DNA of 64,000 bases from NCBI GenBank assembly GCA_027563935.2, contig CM050454.1, positions 47,272,596-47,336,595 on the forward strand. Reading direction: 5' to 3'. The stretch comes from Costus lasius (lineage: Eukaryota > Streptophyta > Magnoliopsida > Zingiberales > Costaceae). Position numbers and translations under genes: made by a program. Positions 1-7,988 of this stretch are shown one piece after another (within the stretch, counting starts at the first letter, position 1; each line of letters begins with the position of its first letter). A model generated the notes under the pieces. The model worked only from the letters and a program-made list of their open reading frames with translations, ran no database searches and was not told the origin of the DNA.

Positions 1-302
1 TGAAGCTCTCGGCAACAAGGAGATTCATCATCCCCTTCCATTCGACAAGAAGGCTTGAGGGTCTTGCTAGCACAAGAGATCTCAAGGAAGTGAGCATCTT
101 CATCTTGTGTGTGGGCTTGTGGAGGAGACCTAGTTTGATCTCTTCTTCCAAACCGACTTCCAAATCCATGGCGTTGGTATGATTCCTTTTCATAACATAA
201 GTTGATCTTATAGATTCATATGCGATCTTGAAACCCTTTTTCCGCAAAGCTTGTTAGAATTGCAAGTTTAGGGTTTCTCCCCTATAATTAGGGGTTCCTA
301 CA
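1..302 (+). repeat. 5' LTR of element A (3' portion only)
   Basis: This is the end of the 5' LTR, finishing in CTACA. It contains a hairpin CCCCTATAATTAGGGG just before the terminus. Positions 168-176 read ATG GCG TTG, followed at once by GTATGA, the candidate splice donor discussed in the findings. The preceding reading frame is open from the window edge in the 5' LTR and from about 7467 in the 3' copy. Confidence 0.95.
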
Positions 303-303
303 A

Positions 304-316
304 TTGGTATCAGAGC
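304..316 (+). other. primer-binding site of element A
   Basis: TTGGTATCAGAGC lies one base after the 5' LTR end. It matches the complement of the initiator methionine tRNA 3' end used by most plant copia elements. It falls inside the candidate leader intron, so a spliced RNA would lack it. Confidence 0.9.
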
Positions 317-399
317 TAGGCTCTTGATATGATCTATATGATTGCTTATTTGTGATCCATACATTCAAGTTGCGCTTACTTTTACTTGAAGCATGCTTT

Positions 400-579
400 G
401 TTTTCATGAGGTTGCGCATGTATCTTGTTTTCATGAGGTTGCGCATGTATCTTGCTTTCATGAAGTTGCGCATGATATCATGCTTTAAGTTGCGCTTGTA
501 TCATGGCTTTGATAAAGTATGCGCTCCCCCTTGAAGGGGACCCCCTAAAGTATGCGCTCCTCCTTGAAGAGGACCCCCT
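400..579 (+). repeat. two minisatellites in the A leader
   Basis: Positions 400-481 hold three copies of a 27-28 bp unit built on CATGAGGTTGCGCATG; the first two are identical and the third diverges. Positions 514-579 hold two copies of a 33-bp unit (AAAGTATGCGCTCC...) with a C-run/G-run hairpin. Neither array is seen at the matching place in elements C or E. Confidence 0.8.
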
Positions 580-1666
580 TAGATCTAAGGGTTATATGCA
601 AGCATGTTGTTTGTTTGTATCATTGCGCATGTTCTAAATGTTTTCTAAAACCTTACATCTTGCGCGCATAATTAGATCTAAGGTGCCACTACATTAAACC
701 CTTAGATGGGTTGATGGGGTTGAAGTCACCACTAGGTTAGATCCAAGTTTGATCAGACCATCTGACAGCTCAGATGGGTTGACCCAATGGCACCTATGCG
801 CAAGCACAAGGTGGCTATAGGTTGACTGCATCTAGGGCGTGTAGCGAGGTCTGGTTGAGACAACTACTGAACACACTTGAGTTAGGCCCGGGGTCACACC
901 CGCTTGCCAAAAAACTCATGGGGTGGTTCAGCCCTTGGGGCATGCATGGTTGACCATTAGGTCAACTCGGGTCAGTTAGGACTCGGTGCATGCAAGGGCA
1001 AAGGATCTAACTAGATGGATGAGTGGATCCCTATCAATGGACCATTGTAAGGTTGTAGGGCTCGTAAGGAAATTAAAATTGATGCCATGGGGTTTTTCAA
1101 AATTTAATTTCTTGATTGGATCACAAGATGATTTGATCCCATGATGCTTGTCTATTTAGTCTTATGTGGGTTGCCCTATTGTGTGCTGTGCTGGGGCCTG
1201 CGTGCCTGGGTTTAAATTGTAAATTAATTTGTGATCTGCGAATCACATTGTTTTAATTTATGAAATGTTGTTGACCTGTGTGTCAACCTTGTCTAGATAG
1301 ATCAAATGTACTTTGATTAGACAAGAGTACAAATGCACACATCATAAAGGGGCATTCAGCTGGTGGCGCACCTGAGGTGCTCTTGGCGCTAGGGCCCTAG
1401 GTTGGACCAGATGAGATGCCAAGGAGCTCAAGTGAAGACTTAAGTAAAATTAAGGTCTTACTAGGGTTCATGGGCTTTTACCACATAAGATCATGCTTTC
1501 TACTTATTGCAAATAATTAGAGTTGCATGTTTATGTTTATCTTCTGCTATAGCCATAGGATATGCCTGATAGTAAGAAGATAAAAGACCGCTAAAATCCA
1601 ACGCTAACATATCAAGCTCGTAAGCCTTCTGACGCGAAACCTCACCTTTCTGACTATCGTTGGAGC

Positions 1667-2145
1667 CGTGTTGAACCCACTCAGTGGGCACGTCCATCTA
1701 TCTTCAGACGGTGCCGGATTTCACCTGCGTGTTACAGAGTTGGGATTTATCCCCTCTCGTTGCTCAGCATAGCACGTGGTGGTCCAGGGAGTAGGTCGGG
1801 TCAGCTTGACCATGTAGACTACATATGTGGCGCATATGGTAGCACATGGAGGCAGCCATCTCTGGGATCAGAGACTGTGTTGTACCAACTCAGTTGGCAC
1901 AGTCTGCTGGATTGCCAAGATGAAGGGGAATCGCACGGGTTGGCGATTGGCTGGGACAGCCTACCAGAAATTAGTGCTTGTCATCTCTGTGCATCTTATC
2001 TCGCCTGAGCGGGACGCGGAGACCAAGTATGAAATCTGGATCCCATCTCACTAAAAGAGTATTACTCTTTCGGACTGTTTACTGGATTTTTCAGTCAGAC
2101 AAAATAGTGAGAAAAAGAATCTTTCTTAAGTCCTAGATTGATTCT
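1667..2145 (+). promoter_or_regulatory. structured leader RNA region of element A (six stem-loops)
   Basis: Six inverted repeats occur in order. SL1 1667-1692 has CGTG/CACG outside CCCA-CTCAG-TGGG. SL2 1873-1904 has GACTGTG/CACAGTC, a TTGTA bulge and CCAA-CTCAG-TTGG. SL3 1984-2020 has CTC-GTGC/GCGGAG around CTCGC-CTGA-GCGGG. SL4 2054-2070 is AAAGAGT/ACTCTTT. SL5 2073-2096 is GACTG/CAGTC. SL6 2116-2145 is AGAATC/GATTCT. Equivalent stems occur in D and F with different bases but kept pairing. The role is inferred; packaging or dimerisation of genomic RNA is the leading idea. Confidence 0.6.
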
Positions 2146-2205
2146 GAACATTGATACTGACCTTGCTGTTCTTGCTTGTTGTAGATTCCTGCAGCAACGA
2201 ACACC

Positions 2206-5200
2206 ATGAGCTTCAATGTGCGATCCCTACTGGAAAGGGAGAAGTTTGCTGGGCCGAACTTCTCTGACTGGTTCGGACACCTTAAGATTGTTCTTAAGGC
2301 AGAGAGGAAACTGTATGTCCTCGAGACGGCGATACCGCCGCAGCCCGCTCCGAACGCCGCAAGGGCGGTTCGGGATGCCTACGAAAAGCACGTCAATGAT
2401 AGCATTGATGTCGCTTGCCTGATGCTAGCGTCTATGACGCCACCGCTGCAGCGTCAGCATGAGGACATGTCGGCTATAGAAATTATAGCGAACCTCAAGA
2501 TGCTGTATGCTGCACAGGCGAGGACTGAACGCTATAATCTGACGAAGCTCTTCTTTCAGAGCAAACTGGCTGAGGGGAGCCCAGTGGGAGCTCACGTGCT
2601 CAAGATGATTGGGCACAAGGAGGCTCTGGAGAAACTGGGGCATACCATCAACCAGGAGCTTGCTGTGGACATTATTCTGCAGTCTCTTCCGCCTTCTTTC
2701 GATGCGTTCATCATTAACTTTAATATGAACAAGATCGATTATACGCCGGCAGAGCTGCTGAATATGCTCTTGACAACTGAGGAAACTCTGAAGGGTAAGC
2801 CTTCAACCTCTGTCTTGATGGTTCCTTTTAGGAACAAGAAGAAGGGGAAGAAGGGCAAGGCCCCTGTCAAGAATTACAGCAAGGCCCTGAAACAGAAGGT
2901 GAAGCGGTCGAAGGACAACAGGTGTTTCCACTGTGGCCAGCTGGGTCACTGGAAAAAGGACTGTAAAGCGCTCCAAGGAGATAAGAGGGGAAGCATCGCT
3001 TCTTGCTCAGGTATATATGTGACTGAGGTCATGTTTTCATCTTCTTCTATATCATGGGTGTTGGACACTGCATGTGGAGTTCACATTTGTTCAAATGTAC
3101 AGGAACTCAAGAGAAGAAGGCAGGTGGGACAGCATGAGGTAGACCTACGCGTTGGAAACGGGGCACGGGTTGCTGCTGTTGCTGTAGGAAACTATTTCAT
3201 TTCTTTACCATCTGGCATTGTATTAGAATTAAACAATTGTTATTTTGTACCAAGTATCACAAAGAATATTATCTCTATTCCTGCTCTTGTCAGGAAAGGA
3301 TTTGCCTTTGAATGCAAGATTTCAAAGTGTGTTTTATCTCGTGATAATATTGTGTATGCAACTGGTTCAATTAACAATGGGTTATACATGTTGGACATGG
3401 ACAATTCTATACAAAATATTGATAATAAGAAAGCCAAGTATGCTGATGACAGCACCTTGTTATGGCATAGTCGTTTAGGCCATATAAACGAGAAGCGCAT
3501 TAAGCGGTTGCATGATCATGGACTGCTGGGATCATTCTCCTATGAGGAGATTGATACATGCAAAGCTTGTTTGATGGGTAAAATGACGAAGTCTCCTTTT
3601 CCTCACAAAGGTCAAAGGGCTTCAGGTTTACTGGACCTAATACACAGTGATGTGTGTGGGCCTTTTGGTAAACATGCCAGAGGTGGCTATCAGTACTTCA
3701 TTACCTTTACTGATGATTTCAGTAGGTATGGATATGTCTATTTAATGAGACATAAAAGTGAATCTTTTGACAAGTTCAAAGAGTTCAAAAATGAAGTACA
3801 AAATCAGCTAGGCCGAAATATCAAGGCACTTCGTTCAGATCGAGGTGGTGAATACCTGAGTCATGCGTTTACTGACTATCTGAAAGAGTGTGGGATTATC
3901 TCACAGCTCACTCCGCCAGGAACACCGCAATGGAATGGTGTGTCCGAGAGGAGAAATAGAACGTTACTTGATATGGTTCGTTCTATGATGAGTCAGGCTA
4001 CTCTTCCATACTCCTTTTGGGGTTTTGCACTGGAAACAGCTGCAAAGGTACTAAACCGAGTGCCATCCAAGGCAGTTTTAAAGACGCCATATGAGTTATG
4101 GTATGGGAAACAGCCTAGCTTGACATTTATCAGGATCTGGGGTTGCGAGGCTTATGTCAAAAAGCTCGCCTCTGGGAAACTAGAGAGCAGATCTGACAAA
4201 TGCATCTTTGTCGGTTACCATAAGGAAACTAAGGGTTATTATTTCTACGATCCCAAGGAGAACAAGGTATTTGTTGCTCGGACGGCCGTATTTCTTGAGA
4301 AGGAATTTATTCTGCAAGAGGCCAGTGGGAGAGAAATAAAGCTGGATGAGAATCCAGAGGAAGGACAAAGTAGTCAAGCAGAGTTGGATGTGCCTGAGCC
4401 GGTAGAGCAGGTTATTGGACAACCTGAGGCTCAGATATCACGGGAACCGCGAAGATCGGGTAGGATCCGTCGACAGCCTGAGCGCTATGACGGAGTCTAC
4501 ATCATTGATAATGATGAACCCCTAACTTATGCGGATGCGGTCAGTGGACCGGAGTCAGCTAGATGGCTTGATGCTATGCGAGCCGAGATGGACTCCATGT
4601 CAGATAACCAAGTCTGGGATTTGGTTGATCCGCCTCCGGGAGTAATCCCTATAGGCTGTAAATGGATCTTCAAGAAGAAGATTGACATGGATGGTAACGT
4701 GGTTACCTATAAAGGCAGGCTAGTTGCGAAAGGTTTCAAACAAATCTACGGGATAGATTATGATGAAACTTTCTCACCTGTAGCCATGTTTAAGTCTATT
4801 CGGATTCTTTTCGCGATAGCTGCATATTACGATTATGAGATCTGGCAGATGGATGTGAAAACAGCTTTCCTTAATGGAAATCTGGATGAGGATGTGTATA
4901 TGACACAACCGGAAGGTTTCACTAATCCATCAGATCGTCATAAAATATGTAAGTTAAAGAAGTCCATTTATGGACTGAAACAAGCATCAAGAAGCTGGAA
5001 TATTCGTTTTGATGAATCAATCTCTGAGTTTGGTTTCATCAAGAACGAGGATGACCCGTGTGTATATAAGAGGTTTAGTGGGAGCGTGATTACATTCCTA
5101 ATCCTCTACGTCGATGATATCTTGATCATTGGAAACGATATTCCTGAACTGCATGCTGTTAAGGCATGGTTAGGAAAATGTTTTCAGATGAAAGATCTAG

Positions 5201-6090
5201 GAGAAGCAGCCTATGTACTAGGTGTGAAGATCTACCGGGATAGATCTAAGAGGCTTCTCGGGCTGTGCCAGAGTACTTACATCGATAAAGTCCTGGAGAG
5301 ATTCCATTTAGAGAATTCTAAACGTGGATATCTTCCAGTCAGACATGGTCTGAATCTTTCGAAGAGTCAGTGTCCACAAACACAGACTGAGAAAGATGAA
5401 ATGGACAATACGCCTTATGCTTCGGCTATTGGGTCCATTATGTATGCGATGTTGTGTACTCGCCCAGACGTCGCTTACGGGTTAAGCGTGACCAGTCGAT
5501 TCCAAAGTAATCCAGGTTTGGCGCACTGGATTGCAGTCAAGAACATTTTAAAATATCTGCGGAGGACCAAAGATATGTTCTTGATATATGGTGGTCAGGA
5601 AGAACTCAGTATAGAGGGATATACTGACGCTTCGTTCCAGTCGGACCAGGATGATTTCCGATCGCAATCAGGCTATGTTTTTAGCTTGAATGGTGGAGCA
5701 GTGGTGTGGAAAAGTTTCAAACAGTCAACTGTTGCTGATTCCACAACAGAAGCCGAGTATGTTGCAGCCTCGGAAGCATCCAAGGAGGCAGTGTGGATTC
5801 GTAAGTTCGTGAGAGAACTTGGTGTCGTTCCTTCGAGTGCAGATCCTTTGGTTATCTTTTGTGATAACACTGGAGCTATAGCACAAGCAAAGGAACCGCG
5901 GTCGCACCAGAAGTCCAAGCACATACAGAGACGGTTTCACTTGATCCGGGAGATCATTGATCGTGGCGAGATCAAGATTTGCAAGGTTCATACAGATGAC
6001 AATCTGGCAGACCCGCTTACCAAGCCTCTGGCGCAGCAGAAGCATGAGAAGCACTGTAATAATATGGGTTTGAGATTTCTCAACCATTAG
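2206..6090 (+). CDS. copia gag-pol polyprotein, intact (element A)
   Basis: A single 1294-codon frame encodes all enzymes for copia retrotransposition. Gag has a CX2CX4HX4C zinc knuckle at C240-C253. Protease carries Asp287 in the motif DTAC instead of the usual D-S/T-G. Integrase has the zinc-binding set H421, H426, C452, C455 and catalytic D482, D545, E581, giving exact D-D-35-E spacing. Reverse transcriptase has Asp883 (MDVKTAF) and YVDD at 968-971. RNase H has Asp1141 and Glu1182/1184. The frame ends with TAG 20 bases before the 3' LTR. The ATG at 2206 is the first of the continuous frame, but splicing could move the true start into the LTR. Product order gag-PR-IN-RT-RH is classic Ty1/copia. 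Confidence 0.96.
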   Translation: MSFNVRSLLEREKFAGPNFSDWFGHLKIVLKAERKLYVLETAIPPQPAPNAARAVRDAYEKHVNDSIDVACLMLASMTPPLQRQHEDMSAIEIIANLKMLYAAQARTERYNLTKLFFQSKLAEGSPVGAHVLKMIGHKEALEKLGHTINQELAVDIILQSLPPSFDAFIINFNMNKIDYTPAELLNMLLTTEETLKGKPSTSVLMVPFRNKKKGKKGKAPVKNYSKALKQKVKRSKDNRCFHCGQLGHWKKDCKALQGDKRGSIASCSGIYVTEVMFSSSSISWVLDTACGVHICSNVQELKRRRQVGQHEVDLRVGNGARVAAVAVGNYFISLPSGIVLELNNCYFVPSITKNIISIPALVRKGFAFECKISKCVLSRDNIVYATGSINNGLYMLDMDNSIQNIDNKKAKYADDSTLLWHSRLGHINEKRIKRLHDHGLLGSFSYEEIDTCKACLMGKMTKSPFPHKGQRASGLLDLIHSDVCGPFGKHARGGYQYFITFTDDFSRYGYVYLMRHKSESFDKFKEFKNEVQNQLGRNIKALRSDRGGEYLSHAFTDYLKECGIISQLTPPGTPQWNGVSERRNRTLLDMVRSMMSQATLPYSFWGFALETAAKVLNRVPSKAVLKTPYELWYGKQPSLTFIRIWGCEAYVKKLASGKLESRSDKCIFVGYHKETKGYYFYDPKENKVFVARTAVFLEKEFILQEASGREIKLDENPEEGQSSQAELDVPEPVEQVIGQPEAQISREPRRSGRIRRQPERYDGVYIIDNDEPLTYADAVSGPESARWLDAMRAEMDSMSDNQVWDLVDPPPGVIPIGCKWIFKKKIDMDGNVVTYKGRLVAKGFKQIYGIDYDETFSPVAMFKSIRILFAIAAYYDYEIWQMDVKTAFLNGNLDEDVYMTQPEGFTNPSDRHKICKLKKSIYGLKQASRSWNIRFDESISEFGFIKNEDDPCVYKRFSGSVITFLILYVDDILIIGNDIPELHAVKAWLGKCFQMKDLGEAAYVLGVKIYRDRSKRLLGLCQSTYIDKVLERFHLENSKRGYLPVRHGLNLSKSQCPQTQTEKDEMDNTPYASAIGSIMYAMLCTRPDVAYGLSVTSRFQSNPGLAHWIAVKNILKYLRRTKDMFLIYGGQEELSIEGYTDASFQSDQDDFRSQSGYVFSLNGGAVVWKSFKQSTVADSTTEAEYVAASEASKEAVWIRKFVRELGVVPSSADPLVIFCDNTGAIAQAKEPRSHQKSKHIQRRFHLIREIIDRGEIKICKVHTDDNLADPLTKPLAQQKHEKHCNNMGLRFLNH

Positions 6091-6097
6091 ATTAAGT

Positions 6098-6110
6098 GCA
6101 AGTGGGAGAT
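6098..6110 (+). other. polypurine tract of element A
   Basis: GCAAGTGGGAGAT lies immediately upstream of the 3' LTR start TGTTGG. The same AAGTGGGAGAT is found in C, D and E, in reverse complement. Confidence 0.9.
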
Positions 6111-7793
6111 TGTTGGAGTATGCCCTTAAGGCTAATGTTTGAGGCCTTTGGGATTGTAAAAGTATTATGTAATAAACTCTTATGTTTATGAAAGGCATGG
6201 TTATTATTCAGGTTGTTACCTTGTCTGCTGCAATGAGTGTGCTTCTGAATAATGTCTCAAAGCTGTTCAGCTAGGCTGACAGGCTGTATGTCCTTAGTCG
6301 AGATATCTTGGTGAACATGAGACAGCCTTGATATGATGGAGACTAATATGAGTGCTAATCTTATAGGATGCTTCGAGCATGGAATAAGATGTAGACTCAT
6401 GGGTACATTGGATGTACTGGACAGACCCTACTGGGATATTCCATTGCTTGTCACAATGTGAATGATCCTTGTAAGCAGCAAGTGGCACATGTCCTCTGAC
6501 TTGAGATCACTTGTGTTTCTAAATGATGATTGTCATTGTCTTGAGGTAGTTCAATATCATTTGAAACATAATGATTATAGACTATCTTGGATGGTGAGCT
6601 TGAGTCAGGTTAGGGCACTTGTGATAGATAAAGGATTGCCGTATCCTTGTTTAAGGAGTGTGATGTTCTAAAGGGGCCCCCTTTATATGAGATGATTGAG
6701 GAAGTGTATGGCCATACCCAGATGACTATGTTCATCTGATCTAATCATGCTCATCGTGTTGGAGTTACAAGCTTGACATGCTTGTCCAATAAGAACATCC
6801 AGTGGCAAAGGATAAATGTATGCCTTGTGAATAGAGTCACACTTGTGCCTTGGTTTGGGAGTAGTCTTGGAAGACTCTTTCCTTTATATCGGGAGACAGT
6901 GATGTGTTGCTAGATACCCCTCACTGATCGTGATAACGTAAGTTATCGTTACCGACATTTAGAGGAAACCCTCAGGGTCGCACAATATGATGATATGGCT
7001 TACTTGAGTCAGATCGTGTGGACTGAATTCTTTGGGTTCAGTTTAAGGGGATTTAATCTCTGATTGTAAGTGAGATCTAGCCTGATCATGTTTGATTGAT
7101 TAGGGCTTGAGATCGGTAAGCTTGGATCGAGAGAGATGATGCTAGATCGAAGAGATCAGGGGCATCAGGTGATGAACGGTTAGATCATGAGCCTTGGGGT
7201 TCAATATGGTCTAGACCACATGGCTTGAGCCATTTCGGTTTGGTTCATGAACCAAAGTCGATTGAAACGGTTTAGCTTGAACCGGTTCACAATTGTGAAC
7301 GCATGGTTCAATGCTCAAATGCGTTTGAGGTTGGCTTGAGCGCATGGCATGATGAGCTTCCATTAATGGAAAGTCATCATGGCCGGTTTCACAAAAACGC
7401 CTAAACGCATAAGCGTTTGTGCTCTTCTCTTGAACGCCTTGGACAATTTCGTTGAGGTGTGATTGACGACGAGAAGGAGAGGCTAGGCAAGTGAAGCTCT
7501 CGGCAACAAGGAGATTCATCATCCCCTTCCATTCGACAAGAAGGCTTGAGGGTCTTGCTAGCACAAGAGATCTCAAGGAAGTGAGCAACTTCATCTTGTG
7601 TGTGGGCTTGTGGAGGAGACCTAGTTTGATCTCTTCTTCCAAACCGACTTCCAAATCCATGGCGTTGGTATGATTCCTTTTCATAACATAAGTTGATCTT
7701 ATAGATTCATATGCGATCTTGAAACCCTTTTTCCGCAAAGCTTGTTAGAATTGCAAGTTTAGGGTTTCTCCCCTATAATTAGGGGTTCCTACA
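6111..7793 (+). repeat. 3' LTR of element A
   Basis: It runs from TGTTGGAGTATGCCC to CCTACA, 1683 bp. The first third closely matches the LTRs of C, E and the solo LTR; the middle and 3' third are strongly diverged, keeping islands such as TTGCTAGCACAAG and TTGGTATGATTCC. It repeats the ATG GCG TTG|GTATGA signature at 7659-7667. A CTTTATATC string near 6891 is conserved among family LTRs and could be a TATA element. Confidence 0.95.
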
Positions 7794-7988
7794 TCGCAGC
7801 CGCACCTCGTTCAGCTTCTCGCTGAAGAAGGCTACGGGGTGGCCCTCCTGACTAAGGGTGCCGCCGATGACGGTGCCGAAGGCATCGCACGTGACCTCGA
7901 AGCCTTCGAGAACACGAGGAGACGGAGGACGGGGGCCGAGGTCATGATGTCGGGTGCAGGAAAAAGACTCGTGTTTGGTGCAGGCCGT
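7794..7988 (-). pseudogene. RNase H fragment of gypsy element G
   Basis: Read on the minus strand this gives FEVTCDAFGTVIGG, then LSQEGHPVAFFSEKLNE, the start of the Ty3/gypsy RNase H domain. The preceding APVLRLL motif is in another frame, so there is a frameshift. It is bounded left by A and right by B. About 100 residues of pol between this and the RT piece at 25406 are missing, so the B/B' insertion complex is accompanied by loss of target sequence. Confidence 0.8.

Larger units (their letters stand above)
177..2184 (+). other. candidate leader intron of element A
   Basis: The donor is G|GTATGA at 176/177, inside the LTR. The acceptor is a pyrimidine-rich run ending TTGTTGTAG at 2176-2184, 21 bases before the gag ATG. 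Removal joins the LTR codons at 168-176 to seven codons (2185-2205) in frame with gag. The region contains many ATGs, which would hinder gag translation if retained. The same donor and acceptor context recurs in C, E and the solo LTR (donor only). No transcript evidence is available from sequence. Confidence 0.5.
1..7793 (+). mobile_element. Ty1/copia LTR retrotransposon A (family 1), 5' end cut by window edge
   Basis: The element reads partial 5' LTR, primer-binding site, 1.9-kb leader, one uninterrupted gag-pol frame, polypurine tract and full 3' LTR. The 302 bases of 5' LTR in the window align without gaps to 7492-7793 with one mismatch seen (position 97, T in the 5' copy, A in the 3' copy), so insertion is recent. 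It sits in the RNase H region of gypsy element G: the bases right after the 3' LTR (TCGCA...) read as gypsy pol on the minus strand. The left flank and its target duplication lie outside the window. It is the only copia element here without a coding lesion. Confidence 0.95.
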
